Below are positions 1 to 10,909 of a DNA stretch of 64,000 nucleotides, piece after piece. This stretch comes from Leptidea sinapis (Eukaryota > Arthropoda > Insecta > Lepidoptera > Pieridae). The stretch's first letter is position 1. Each line of letters opens with the position of its first letter. The translations under genes were made by a program, and so were the position numbers. The notes under the pieces are model-generated. The model was not told where the DNA came from. It saw only the letters and a program-made list of their open reading frames with translations, and did not search any database. The DNA is taken from NCBI RefSeq assembly GCF_905404315.1, contig NC_066272.1, positions 8,060,001 through 8,124,000 of the forward strand, written 5' to 3'.

Positions 1-239
1 ATGCTTACGTCCAATGAATATTTAAAGCGTAACTGCCTTAATTAAATGTCGTACTTGTTCTATGGCGATATAAAGTCTGCAGATAATCTAATTAATTATT
101 TTGAACGACTGGACTTTTTATCTTTATAGAATCTTCTTCAGTTATAAAATATTTTCTACTTTTTAGGTGTGATTATTGGATGCTATTTAAATTACATGCA
201 ATTCATTTTCTTATTTTTTTTAGTTATATTAAATTGTAA

Positions 240-648
240 ATGAAGGCATAAAAAGGCATCTTTTTTCTCAAAATTAATACTTTTATAATTATTTTTGATG
301 TCTCTTCAAACACTACCACCGCTTTGAAAATAAATGGCGCTCTGTTAGAGAAGAAGCGGTACAAGAAACTCTCCCAGCATTCTTTTTTTGTGCCCTTTTT
401 AATAAAGTATACTTGTTGTTTGAATTTCTTCAGCTATTCGTATTAAATTTGCAAATTCTTATTGTAAAAGTTTAGAATTAATCATTAATGACTAATGGAA
501 GATTAATAGGGTATCTAATATAATTACTTGAATAAATTTAATTTTAATAATAAAAAAACACTATAGTAGTGTCAGTTTTTGCTATAAAATAATCGTAATC
601 TAGTCCTAGGATGTCCGATCACTTAGATATTCAGTTGTGGAGTAGTAA
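240..648 (-). repeat. 3' UTR fragment of a non-LTR retrotransposon (family F4)
   Basis: Read on the minus strand this matches 51480-51964 and 39929-40198. Shared words include the 'gatcggacagcctgggactag' type coding end, the 'ctctcccagcatt' block and the final 'ctcaaaattgattcc' tail. A stretch around 412-555 has no counterpart in the other copies and looks like a later insertion. No coding capacity remains apart from the last few codons of ORF2. Confidence 0.6.
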
Positions 649-949
649 GACTTACGATAGAGCCATTTCTTAATAAAACATTGAAATTAATTAAGAGATA
701 ATGGCTGAACAGTGGCTGAGACTTTATTATAAAATTGTATACATTTACACTTTAAGCTATTACGTATCTTATGAAGCCTACTAGAATAAGTTACAAGAAA
801 TCCCTTATTTCTAGTGTTATAATAATGAAAATCACTATTAAGAGCAACAAGATGACGATTTGTGTGAACGTATATTAAATCTTCATCAATGTACTGACAA
901 TGAACAATTATAATATTTATTTCTTTAAATTTATATAATGAATTATAAA
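649..949. other. AT-rich DNA, nothing recognised
   Basis: No frame longer than chance, no repeat shared with the rest of the window and no RNA gene is visible here. Confidence 0.5.
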
Positions 950-1570
950 TAACCGGACAAGTACGAGTCGAAACCGAGGGTTCCGTACAATTTTTCTTAA
1001 TGATTTAATTACAAATGTATGGATTTTACAATTTTACCTGTAGGTTCTTGTAATATAAGACGGTATAACTTGCCAAATTTTATAGTTCTACGTCAACGGA
1101 AAATACATTATAAATTTTGATTCCCTGAAGAGTGTCGAAATATAAGTTTTTTGCGGCATATACGGCCATATCTGTTTTATTCGCAGCTTCAAGAGACTGC
1201 AGAGAGAGATAGTGATTAGCCAGTGGGAGGCTCCTTTTCACAGGATGCCGGCTAGGTAATGGGTACCACAACGGCGCCTATTTCTGCCGTGAAGTAATGT
1301 GTAAGCATTATTGTGTTTCGGTCTGAAGAGCGCCATAGTTAGTAATTTTTTTGGATTTTTCAACAATCCTGAGCGGCACTGCATTGTAATGGACAGGGCT
1401 TATCAATGAAAATCAGCTGAACGCCCTGATTGTCTCTTCCCTTACCATCATAAAAAAGTATTTATAATTTTTATTTCAATTTGTTACCTCCATCTTGACA
1501 GACAGACAGACGGGCGGAAGAACAATAAAGTGATCCTATAATAGTTCCGTTTTTGCCTTTTGAAGTGTGG
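950..1570. repeat. Old dispersed element split by a family K copy
   Basis: The left part has the phrase 'gtacgagtcgaaaccgaggg' followed by 'ttccgtac'. The right part has a 'gacagacagacgg' run followed by 'gatcctataatagttccg'. From general knowledge this pairing marks the two ends of a very common lepidopteran repeat. The family K copy at 1220-1457 sits between them, so this element is the older of the two. The short minus-strand frame at 1080-1271 spans the junction and is not a gene. Confidence 0.45.
1220..1457 (+). mobile_element. Family K dispersed repeat, copy 1 (internally deleted)
   Basis: It starts with CCAGTGGGAGGCTCC and ATGCCGGCTAG and ends with a short A run. The usual centre ('gggcaaatgagact' to 'tctcaaggtgacgagcg') is missing, so this copy has an internal deletion. 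Eight copies of the family occur in the window. The A-rich 3' end suggests retroposition, but no pol III boxes were recognised and the class is unknown. Confidence 0.6.
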
Positions 1571-2147
1571 CAGCTTGAAAACTGGATTTCCTATGATTAT
1601 TCTTATGAGGATCAACAAGGGTTAGGATATAATGTACCTATTAGTGTTAAAAATATTGTATTTTCATGTCATTATCTTTCAAGTAAATCGTACTACTTAG
1701 TTAAGTGGTTGAAAGATTCCTTTAACACATAAATAAACAATATCTGAACGACCGAGCCTTGCCTTATTATTATTATTATATAGAATGCTCGTTTGAAGGT
1801 ATAAGATATAAATACACGAATATAGTAGCTTCTAAAGCTGTTTTCTAAAGTGTATAAAAAGAACAGTACGCATTCATTTAAACTCAATTCAGTCTGAAAC
1901 ATAAACTGCAAAATGCATACGAGCGTTCACCAACAAAGAAATCATCGAGTGGCAGCGCTGTTTTGTTTTTTATTTTTTAAAGTTTTGAATATTTTGTTCC
2001 AGTATTTTCTTGTTGAATTATAAACTGGGTATTTATAATAAATCTAGTCGTTTTATAGTTCATACTGACTTATTTGTAGTCAATAGTGAAACGCTGCGAT
2101 GAAGTCTAATTTATTAATTTATTTTAATTATCTATGGGCCATGGCCA
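1571..2147. other. Unassigned AT-rich DNA
   Basis: It contains a short TTA triplet run near 1765. The minus-strand frame at 1693-1911 is low-complexity and looks like chance. Nothing else is recognised. Confidence 0.45.
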
Positions 2148-2899
2148 TGCAGGTCTCTCTCGGGAAATTGTCGACCAGTGCCGGGAGAAACTTGTGTCTT
2201 CTATCGAGTCCTCTCTTGAGAAGGTCGCAGAATGGGGTAAATTGAACCTTGTCCAATTTAACCCCCAGAAGACTTAAGTTTGCGCGTTTACCACTAAAAA
2301 AACCCCTTTTTTCGTATCACCGCTCTTCGACAACACTTCCCTTAAAGCCTCGCCTAGTATCGGAATACTGGGTCTCAAAATCTCGAGCGGGCAAAGCCAA
2401 ATTGGCTTCAAATAAACTGGGCGTCATTAATAGAGCACGGCAATACTTCAAGCCGGCCCACATTCTAGCGCTGTACTAAGCGCAGGTCCGGCCACACATG
2501 GAGTATTGCTGTCATCTCTGGTCTGGCGCACCCCAGTATCAGCTCGATCCATTTGACCGCATGCAACGCAGAGCAGCTCGAATTGTCGGGGACCCAGTGC
2601 TCGGTGAACGGCTGGATCACTTGGCGTTGCGTAGAGACGTCGCTTCATTGTGTGCCTTCTATAGCATTTATCAAGGTGAATGTTCCGAAGAGCTGTATCA
2701 CCTGATTCCTGCCGTCAAATTCCACCTTCGCACGACACGCCACTAATAAGGATGTCATCCCCACCATCTGGATGTGTGGCATACCTCCACAGTGCCGTTT
2801 AGGCCGACAATGATCTTGTGATTCGTCTGGTGTTGCAAGAGAATGTGGGCGGTCACTTAACATTAGGTACGTTCGTTTATCCTCCTCTTCTATAAAAAA
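2148..2899 (+). pseudogene. Jockey-like non-LTR reverse transcriptase C-terminus (family F1, copy A)
   Basis: This is the 3' part of a LINE ORF2 after the polymerase core. Readable in pieces are 'KLGVINRARQYFKPAHILALY', then 'HMEYCCHLWSGAPQYQLDPF', then 'RRAARIVGDPVLGERLDHLA'. These are hallmark words of the jockey-type LINEs of Lepidoptera. Frames are broken: one change near 2260-2300 shifts the frame, a TAA sits at about 2476, and the last part is deleted and joined to the 3' tail ('gatcacttaacattagg' to an A run near 2895). The copy is 5'-truncated and inactive. Other pieces of the same family lie at 7640, 9745, 13341, 20655 (minus), 20995 and 49842. Confidence 0.8.
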
Positions 2900-3971
2900 T
2901 TGCATCCCATTGCAAATTATTCTTCTGATACAGACTATTACATTTATTATGGGTGACATTTTACACTGGGTTTTTTTATTCAAATTTTGGTAGGGATACC
3001 TTATTCTTTCTAGTAAGAAATATAGTCTTTGTTACTTATGGATAATGTAATATTCTAATGGTGAAATAATTTTTGATAGCGTTTCAGTAATTTTTAAGTT
3101 TATTCGTTAACAATATACAAATTTCTTCATATTTATCTTAATGTAGATGTGGTTGCGCCGCAATTTTCTATTCTCTTTTTGTAATTTTTGTTTTGGCAAA
3201 CTATAGTGCAGATAGTTCCTGTAGAAATAGAGAAATTCTTATAGATAACAGACGCATTGGTATCTGATTGGCTAATCTAATGCCAATTGATTCTCGCGTC
3301 GGATAATAAGTAATAACCAATTTGACACCAAGCACCGGCACAGTTCGCACGCATATTCATTCATCAGTGGTCAATGTAATAATCGCATCGCATAAAAGTA
3401 CTCGGTGTAACCCAATTCATTCACTAAATGCCGAGAGGACAGTAACACACACTTTGGCACCAGGAGGTCCTAGAGGATTAGCGGGTGCCCCCAGCTGCAT
3501 ACCATCTTCCTCGTAACCTCAGGTATGTCTGTTTATGGATATATCTTTTTAAATTTTTTACTTAGTTAGTTTTTGTTCAGAATATTGATGTAAATCATCA
3601 AGTCAAAATTATAGCATCACCATCACCTAGTTATACATAGATGCAATTGTAAACAGTATAGATTAAGTGCAGAACGAATAGTGAATGAAGCTGCTTGTTG
3701 ACCGAAGGTTAATTGAAAGCAAACAGAGTAAAGTTTACTTTGAGCGCCGACGAATAGCCTTTCCATGTCCATTTCCAATTACTATTGGCTATTTTGATTG
3801 CGTCTAACATACGAAACTACGAACAGTTTGAAATATTGCATTCGTTTATTTGTATTTGAATCAGCAACGTGTGTTTTTGTTTTTTACTTTATTATTTTAA
3901 TATTATATTTATTCAAAGAAGTTAGACTAATTACTGACAGAAGGTTTTATAAATAAGAAAATGTATTGAAT
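2900..3971. other. Unassigned DNA
   Basis: A 64-codon open stretch (3322-3516) has no recognisable domain, and its codons look like ordinary intergenic sequence. No repeat seen elsewhere in the window was identified. Confidence 0.4.
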
Positions 3972-4062
3972 TAGGCCTTATATTAAAGATTGGTCTCCGC
4001 TGCGCTCCAACTAGACCGCAGGTGTAGTCGCAAAGTGCGGCAATTAATACTACGCCCAACTC
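3972..4062. repeat. Terminus-like repeat of family T, next to the THAP exon
   Basis: This matches the reverse complement of the small MITE at 63318-63438. Shared words include GATTGGTCTCCGCT, ACCGCAGG, GTAGTCGC and ACTACGCCCAA. Only one end is recognisable here, and the DNA to the right runs into the THAP-coding exon at 4119. It may be the terminus of a larger element whose deletion derivative is the 121-bp unit near the end of the window. Confidence 0.55.
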
Positions 4063-4118
4063 GAATAATGTGTGACGTTGACATGTTCTGTTAAATTTTG
4101 CTAGTAAATGAAACTAAA

Positions 4119-4195
4119 ATGCCGAGTTGCGAAGTAAAACTTTGTAAAAATAATACTACAAGAAATAAGAAAGACACTGGGATCACATATCATGA
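4119..4195 (+). CDS. First coding exon of a THAP-domain protein (partial)
   Basis: The exon begins ATG at 4119 and reads 'MPSCEVKLCKNNTTRNKK' followed by DTGITYH. It then runs into a consensus 5' splice donor GA|GTAAGT at 4195/4196. Cys4 and Cys9 form the first half of the C2CH zinc site, and the spacing, basic linker and ITYH segment are typical of THAP N-termini. THAP domains bind DNA and occur in host regulators and in P-element-type transposases. The second exon (expected to start with a Phe-Pro motif and to carry a Trp and the later Cys and His) was not found in the next 2.4 kb. The neighbouring family T repeat suggests a transposon origin. It is either a true gene start with a distant second exon or a truncated transposon. 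Confidence 0.6.
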
Positions 4196-4326
4196 GTAAG
4201 TATTTTGTATTTTATTAATTTGAATGTTACGTGTTATACGAAGCGTGTGTTACATAATTCGAAAGATGCCATTGAGTGTCAAGATGCCACGCAAACAATC
4301 ATCTAATAGTTACCGTAATAAAAAAG

Positions 4327-4490
4327 CTATTGTTCAAAAAGTTGGTTCTCGTACGGATCTCCTCATTTCTGATTCGATCTCGTAGGGAAACTCTGAGCAT
4401 AGCCCTGTCCATTGCTCTCTGAGCGACCATGAGCTTTCTCATAAGACCCATAGGTAGCGACCACGTCTGCGTACCGTAAATCACTCACTT
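4327..4490 (-). pseudogene. RTE-type LINE reverse transcriptase fragment
   Basis: The minus strand reads a segment ending in 'AMLRVSLRDRIRNEEIRTRT', the familiar word just downstream of the polymerase core in lepidopteran RTE elements. It is a 50-60 codon piece with neither 5' nor 3' continuation. The same word recurs, more decayed, on the minus strand at 17880-17950. Confidence 0.75.
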
Positions 4491-4710
4491 TACTTCATTC
4501 AATTAAATGAATCTTTGGTTTGACTCCGTGATTATATTTAACAAGTGGTGTGCCATTCATTTTGTGATCCTTAGATTGCTCATATATAAATAAATAACTG
4601 AAGGTCCGTCGCAGACATTAACGAAATATTGTACTACGTATTAGAGATGCCGTACAAATTATAGGGAGCAACTTGATGACAGGTGCCCATGCAGCTTAAC
4701 ATTCACATTC

Positions 4711-4935
4711 ACAAATTAAATTTGAAAACAAAATTTATGAACGATGCGGGACTCGAACCCGCGACTCGTTCCGTGTGAGCGCTCTTCCACTGAGTGACGT
4801 ATCGTTCAACTTTTTTTACGTCTTAAGTCTCATACAAGTTACATACAAGATTCGCATCGTTCATATATTTTGTTTTCAAATTTAATTTGTGTAATTAAGT
4901 CAGAAGTGAGGGTTATCACTTTAAAAATAACAAAT
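4711..4935. mobile_element. tRNA-derived SINE in head-to-head inverted arrangement
   Basis: On the minus strand, 4738-4810 folds as a tRNA-like head. It has a perfect acceptor pairing (GAACGAT with ATCGTTC), a T arm GCGGG-TTCGAGT-CCCGC, and a D-arm/A-box-like 'cactcagtggaagagc'. Its 3' flank (4711-4748) is repeated as an inverted copy at 4853-4890 (38 bp, one mismatch). The right arm continues into the plus-strand SINE tail also seen at 63720-63765 ('gtgtaattaa...ggttatcact'). It is therefore two SINE 3' parts pointing away from each other with one tRNA head between. It is not a functional tRNA gene, because the anticodon stem pairs poorly. Confidence 0.7.
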
Positions 4936-6539
4936 TGATTACATTCACATTCATTCAATGTTTAATTTAATTCATCTCGTCTCCAGTGAATTAGGTGAAA
5001 TATAATTAAATTATTTCTATTCTAAATACAATATGTTATACCTTGTCGTGAAATGGGACTCCTTTACGTTTACTTGTGTTTTGATAAACGTTAAAACAGT
5101 ATCTCCATACACACGAAGCCATATTTTAAACGAAACCCAGCTATAAAATTACTTGTAGAAATCAAGAAAGGATATGAGGAAACTGATCAAATGTTAGCCA
5201 TACATATAGGAACCCACATGCAATTTAGTATATACATATTGAATCATTTTGTGAAGTATAGACTGAGATGTCTATACTAGAAGTATTTTAGGAATAAATA
5301 GTTAAGCAGCTTTGAGTCAAAGATGAGAGCCGAGATACGTAAAATATGTATACTGCCCATGATAGTGACAAAACGATCAACCCCAATGGTGTAATTATTT
5401 ACTCCTCTAATAAGGTCAAACTGCAGCCGTCATCGTGATACTTAAGGCCGCTATCCCAAGAAATCGTCAAAATAGCGCAAAATTGAAACCATTTCTTCAC
5501 CGTTTATATAAAGATTTTAGTTTTACAAAAAATAATTGTACATCTACAGAATATGAGAAGAAATTTCATTTTTTCATTACATTTCTATTTTTTTATAGGT
5601 AGTGCCAGTGTAAAAAATCACCAAAATACCCCTAACTGTTACAGTTGGAGCCATGCTAATTATTAAATCTAGACAAAAAATGTACGAAAATTTATTAATT
5701 GTACACCAGTATTATTTAACATTACATAGTTTTGTAAAGAAAATTTCATTATATTTGAAATAAATTAAAAATGCTTCTAATTCTGAATTAAAACAATGGC
5801 GATCTTGTGCGAGAGAGGTAACCCAGTTTCGCTCATTTCCTTAAGGGCGTTAGCTCGGTCCTCAGCCTTAAAGATAGAATGTACCATGTGCAAAGTAGTT
5901 CAGAAATCTATAAGTAGAACGTGTTCCCGATTAATAAAAAACACACACTTACCGGCGAACACTATGTAAATGCCGGTAGATCACATCTCGGAGTCATGGT
6001 TAGCACGTCATGGATCCCGCCCGGCTCACCTCAAATATTACTTAAGTAGGTCGGTATTCATATTTATATCTAATAGGTGCACAATTTTAATGAAAAGGCA
6101 TTAAAAAGTCAGAAAAGTTGAAATGTGTCTTACAGACTTGATGGTAGCAAAGCTACGAACAAAAAGGTCGATCAAAGATTTATTCGTAGATGCGATGTCA
6201 ACATTGCTACACGCGTCTCGCTCTAAACCGGCATAAATTGATGCCAGTAGGGAAGATATTCTACTTACTCGGAGCCGCGAGCTCCAAGTAAGTACTTTGT
6301 CGTAATATGCTTGTTATTAATTGTTTCCCGACTTAATTACCGGTTATATTTTCATTAAACTAAATTAATTATAATAATTAGGAACAAGTCTCTATTTATT
6401 GAGGAAATTATAATTATAATCATGTAGTCTTATTTGCCGATGATGCGTTCCATTACTTGTATTGTTATTATAGTATAATAATATTAAGTAGAATTAAGTG
6501 AACTAAGTAATGTATGAAGGATTTTTATAATAAAGAGTT
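4936..6539. other. Unassigned DNA
   Basis: No coding frame or known repeat is recognised. The stretch 5930-6300 is less AT-rich than its surroundings and ends in a donor-like CCAA|GTAAGT near 6290. An untranslated exon cannot be excluded, but nothing supports one. Confidence 0.35.
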
Positions 6540-7568
6540 TAGAGGTTGATACATCCTTATTATTTAAAATCAAACGTCAGCCAGATCAGTGTGAAGAAGT
6601 AAATAATGCTTTGTTAGGAGTATCAAACTGGTTCAATATGAATAATTTATTATTAAATAAAATTAAAACAAAATGTTGGAAAATTTACATTGCCTAATGT
6701 AGGGCAAGTACATACAAAAGTAAATATTAATGACACTGAATTGAAAATTAATGATAATGCAGTATTTTTAGGTATAACATTAGATTCCAAACTTCAGTGG
6801 GGGCCTCACTTACACAATTTAAGTAGTAAATTGAGTTCAGCAGCTTTTGCTGTAAAAAGGATACGGGAACTTGCTGACATAGATATAGCAAGAATTGTCT
6901 CTTTTAGTTATTTTCATAGCGTTATGTCGTATGGAGTTATACTATGGGGTAGTGCAGCGGAAGTCAATAATATCTTCATACTTCAAAAAAGAGCTATACG
7001 TGCCATATACCAAATGAGCCCACGAGAATCTCTAAGGTAAAAATTTAAAGATATTCATATTATGACCATGTACGGCCAATATATTTATAGCAATCTCCTG
7101 CACGTACATAAACATTATAATTTATACAGTAAAATAAGCGACAAACATAATTTGAACACTAGGAATAACTATAAGCTTATAGTACCCCCTACTAGGCTCT
7201 GTAAAATAAACAATTCTTTTGCATGCGATAGTATTAAATTTTACAATAAATTACCAAAAGGTGTATCTGAATTATCAATAAATAAATTTAAATCTTTTAT
7301 TAAACACAGACTTACGTCGAAGGCTTATTACAGTATTGAAGTTTATGTAAACGATATTACAATATGGAATTAAATAGTATTATAGTTGTTTTTTATGGAT
7401 TATATGGTTCAGCCTTGTATTGTTTCACTGGTTTGCATTGTTTTGAAAATATGTTTAAACTTTTATGTAAATAATATGTATGTAACTGAATTGTATTTTT
7501 TGTGATTGACGTTGACGAGCAGTCATTTGATTTTATGTCAATAAAATATTTTGACTTTGACTTTGACT
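6540..7568 (+). pseudogene. Jockey-clade LINE, 3' part of ORF2 with GACTTT-repeat tail (family F3)
   Basis: The 5'-truncated reverse transcriptase starts in the post-YADD region ('GVSNWFNMNNLLLN'). It then has 'FLGITLDSKLQWGPHL', the thumb-like 'IRELADIDIARIVSFSYFHS', and 'MSYGVILWGS'. A stop at about 7038 and a frame change follow, then 'SFACDSIKFYNKLPKGVSEL'. ORF2 ends at 7373 with DITIWN. A 3' UTR of about 180 bp follows, with AATAAAATATT and a (GACTTT)-type tail at about 7548-7568, so the natural 3' end is intact. It is dead because of several frameshifts. Confidence 0.85.
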
Positions 7569-7639
7569 TTATTATAAAAATTTTGGTTATGCACTGGGGT
7601 ATTAAATTTACCGGGGTTTTAAACGGTTAAAACTGATTT

Positions 7640-7768
7640 GAATATAATTAAAGGCCGGCAACGCTTCTGTGATTCCTCTGATTTTGGAAGAGAATATGGG
7701 CATCGGTGATCACTTAAAACCAGGTGACCCGTACGCTCGTTTGTCCTCTTTTTCAGAAAAATAAAACA
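7640..7768 (+). repeat. LINE family F1 3' tail fragment
   Basis: The sequence 'aaaggccggcaacgcttctg' through 'gacccgtacgctcgtttgtcc' is the same tail that closes the jockey-like copy at 10470 and the SINE at 22450-22676. No coding part remains. Confidence 0.65.
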
Positions 7769-8550
7769 TTTGATTAGGTTATTATACGAACGAAATATAT
7801 TCAAGAATTATTTACTGTATAAGAAGTGGATACTGCAACGATCGTAAACAGAAGAAAGAATATTTATAAAGAATACAAAAATTATAAGCAAGGAAAAAAT
7901 AGTTGCTTTAATACCTAATGGCTATGTATTTATTAACTATAGCCATTATAAGTAATTAGAATGCAAGCCCATCCAGAGTCCGTAATAAAAGTCGGTTAAC
8001 CAAAGTTATGAGACAATAACAAGAAATAGTCATTCTGTATTCCACAAAGCATTGTTCTTAAGTATTATTACTCTATTTAGAAATAATAATTCGAATGCTA
8101 ATAATGAATTTCAGAGATACCTTCATTTAATTTAATTTCCAAGTTCATGACAAAGAGGCTTGTGTTGTTGATTAATTCAACATTATTTAAATTGCTAATG
8201 TAGTCCATTCAAAAGTCTAAAGTTTTGCTTAAAAAATCTTTCATAAAATTTATATATTATGTATATATATATTATGGAGGTTTTTATCAGTCAGATGATA
8301 ATACTGCTATTGTTTTAGAGCTTTACTGAGCAGTACTGGACGGTTGTCATGAACATGTACAGTTAACTATATTAATAAATCCAATGCATTACGGTTTCTA
8401 TGGGACACGGGTACTAACAGGATAATTATAAAAGTAAAACACAGTCTTATAAACGTTACAATTGTAATGGTAGGTACACTTCACAAAGCCTTCATCACCA
8501 TCATCATACAGGAGGTTTACAAGATTCTTAAGATTCAAATTCTACCTCCA
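7769..8550. other. Unassigned AT-rich DNA
   Basis: No coding frame, RNA gene or shared repeat is recognised. Confidence 0.45.
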
Positions 8551-8674
8551 GCATCATCATGATCATCAGCCGGAAGACGTCCACTGCTGTACAAAGGCCT
8601 CCCCCAAAGATCTCCACGACGAGCGGTCCTGCGCTGCCCTCGTCCAACGTATTCTGGCGATCTTGACGAGATCG
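8551..8674 (-). pseudogene. RTE LINE 3' end (C-terminus plus ATG/TGA-triplet tail)
   Basis: The minus strand reads the RTE C-terminus (ARIRWTRAAQDRSS..SLGEAF.QQWTSSG) and then runs into a TGA-triplet tail, visible on the plus strand as CATCATCATGATCATCAG. This is the usual 5'-truncated insertion form of the family, also seen at 16992, 17597 and 61755. Confidence 0.75.
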
Positions 8675-9167
8675 TTACATTATCACAAAGCAACCGCCTC
8701 GCTCGATAGTTCCTTTTGAACTGAATCCCTGAACAGGATTATCACTTTAAAAATAGAAAATTGTTAATAAAGATAGATAAACCTACTATAGAAAACATAT
8801 TAATTAAATGCGCGAACTTGAGATTAATAAAATTGAAGATATGATTTGATGATACCCAATAGAGAATGAAATCTATTCACATTTATAAGGAGGAAAACCT
8901 TCATAACGCCAGCTAGCATTTCTTTCAAAAGCGACGAGGTAATGAATACTTACTTATTGAAGAAGGCGGGCGATTAATGGACTCTCCTATCTTACTGATC
9001 AGCTACGATTTCTCTGAAAGATATTGAATAAATTAAAAAAAAAAGTAAATCTTCGAATGTTATTAAAACAGAATGTTCTTTTGAAGTGCATAGTATTGAG
9101 ATTGTTTCGTAATAAATGCAAAAGTGAGTTCTAAAAGATAAAGTAATGGTTTAATATTTATTTACTA
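8675..9167. other. Unassigned DNA
   Basis: A short stretch near 8737 ('ggattatcactttaaaaat') resembles the SINE tail of 4905-4935. Nothing else is recognised. Confidence 0.35.
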
Positions 9168-9542
9168 CTAGCTGATGCCCGCGACTTCGTCCGCGTAGAT
9201 AAAGGGTTTTTAAAAATAATTAGCAATTTTGGAATTGAACGTTATCTCATGTCCTATTTTCCCGTTTTCGCTTCAGTTCCCAACATATTATATGAATCTT
9301 ATTTCGAGAAAGATTGCTCTATCAAACTAAACCTACTATTGGTATAGTTACAGCTCATCGACGTGAATTTCAGTTTACGAATCCTGTGGGAATATTGGAT
9401 TTTTCCGGGATAAACGGTGGCCTTTGTCCTTTCTCAAGCTCTAGTCTATCACTGTACCAAATTTCTACAAAATCGGTTCAGTAGCTCCGGTGTAAAAGCA
9501 TAACAAACAAACTTACATTCACATTTATAATATTAGTAGGGA
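9168..9542 (-). mobile_element. Non-autonomous Helitron (lepidopteran ACTAGCTG type)
   Basis: Read on the minus strand it begins TCCCTACTAATATTATAA and ends CAGCTAG. A GC-rich hairpin (CGCGG..CGCG within 'acgcggacgaagtcgcggg') lies about 10 bp before the CTAG end. It lies exactly between an A and a T, as expected for Helitron insertion into an AT dinucleotide without target duplication. It has no coding capacity and would depend on a Rep/helicase supplied elsewhere. Related copies are at 38985-39410 and, decayed, 20416-20605. Confidence 0.8.
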
Positions 9543-9613
9543 TGATTATTAGAATGAGTGAATAACTCTTTGCAATACAGGATCTACGTGATAATTTTTT
9601 TTTACCAATAAAA

Positions 9614-10590
9614 CAACCGACTTCAAAAGCACTATTCCGAAACAATAGATATAATATGCACAAAAAGTATAAAAATAATTGCGTATTCTTAGACAATCTA
9701 ATTAATTCATCTAATTCTAGTTACGATTACTGTTATTTTTGGAATAAGCTATATAACAACACTTCCCTTAAAGCCTCGCTTAGTATCGGAATACTGGGTC
9801 TCAAAATCTCGAGTGATTGTCAATTCCGTGGCCATCTGGAGGGCAAAGCCAAATTGGCTTCGAAGAATTGGGCGTCATCAATAGAGCACGGCAACACTTC
9901 AAGCCGGCCCACATTCTAGCGCTCTACAAAGCGCAGGTCCACACATGGAGTATTGCTGTCATCTCTGGTCTGGCGCACCCCAGTATCAGCTCGATCCATT
10001 TGACCACGTGCAACGCAGAGCAGCTCGAATTGTCGGGGACCCAGTGCTCTGTGAACGGCTGGATCACTTGGCATTGCGTAGAGACGTCGCTACATTGTGT
10101 GTCTTCTACCGCATTTATCACGGGGAGTGTTCCGAAGAGCTGTTTAACCTGATTCCTGCCGCAGAACCTTCGCACGACACGCCACAAGTTAGGATATCAT
10201 CCCCACCATCTGGATGTGTGGCGGTCCTCCACAGTGCGGTTTTCAAGGAGCTTTCTTCCACGTACTACAAAGCTGTGGAATGAGCTTCCTTGTGCGGTGT
10301 TTCCGGGACGATACGACATGGGTACCTTCAAAAAAAGCGCGTACACCTTTCTTAAAGGCCAGCAACGCTCTTGTGATTCCTCTGGCGTTGCAAGAGAATG
10401 TGGGCGGAGGTGATCACTTAACACTAGGTGACCCGTACGCTCGTTTGTTCTCCTATTCCATAAAAAAATATAAGCTTTCAAATAAAGAAAGAATGATCAA
10501 AATTGGTTCACCCATTCGAAAGTTCTGAGGTAACAAACATAAAAAAACAAACCGACGAATTGAGAACCTCGTCCTTTTTTGAAGTCAGTT
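9614..10590 (-). mobile_element. AACCGACTTC inverted-repeat element (family M) carrying a LINE insertion
   Basis: The left edge AACCGACTTCAAAA and the right edge TTTTTTGAAGTCAGTT form terminal inverted repeats. The inner sequences on both sides match the family M copy at 58967-59161 in the opposite orientation ('aattgcgtatt', 'caatctaattaattc', and near the right end 'gaattgagaacctc'). A 0.7-kb jockey-like piece (9745-10470) sits inside, so the family M element was there first. No transposase is seen; it is probably a MITE. Confidence 0.7.
9745..10470 (+). pseudogene. Jockey-like LINE ORF2 C-terminus (family F1, copy B)
   Basis: This is the best-preserved F1 piece. It reads from 'SLKASLSIGILGLKISSDCQ' through 'HMEYCCHLWSGAPQYQLDPF', 'RRAARIVGDPVLCERLDHLA', CVFYRIYHGECSEELFNLIPA and 'FLPRTTKLWNELPCAVFPGR' to a stop after CGRR, then the shared 3' tail and an A run near 10463-10470. 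Frame changes between 9840 and 10210 break it. It is 5'-truncated and lies inside the family M element. Confidence 0.85.
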
Positions 10591-10909
10591 AGAAAAAGGA
10601 CATTATTTACAAAATTATTATAAAATAAAAGACTCGAGTCATGAGATGTAATAATCTTTGTATAAGAAACTGTAAAAAAGTTTAGATGGCAAATTATTGC
10701 TTAAACGAGCTTGAAGTTTTTAATCACCTAAACTAATAACTAATGATTCTAGAATCTAGATTATAGTGATTATATAGTATCCAAATAGAAAGCTACCGTA
10801 AACCATCCGTTTCATGTAAGAAAAGTATTAGGTATTTAATCTAATTTAATGTGTTAAGAAATTGTTAAACCATTGGGAGAACTTCCAAAATAGTTTTTTT
10901 TTTTTATTT
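10591..10909. other. Unassigned AT-rich DNA
   Basis: Nothing is recognised. A poly-T run marks the left edge of the next element. Confidence 0.5.

Noticed and set aside
1080..1271. A 63-codon minus-strand gene
   Set aside because: Crosses the junction between two repeats.
4738..4810. A functional tRNA gene on the minus strand
   Set aside because: The acceptor and T arms pair, but the anticodon arm does not, and the sequence is embedded in a SINE whose tail recurs at 63720.
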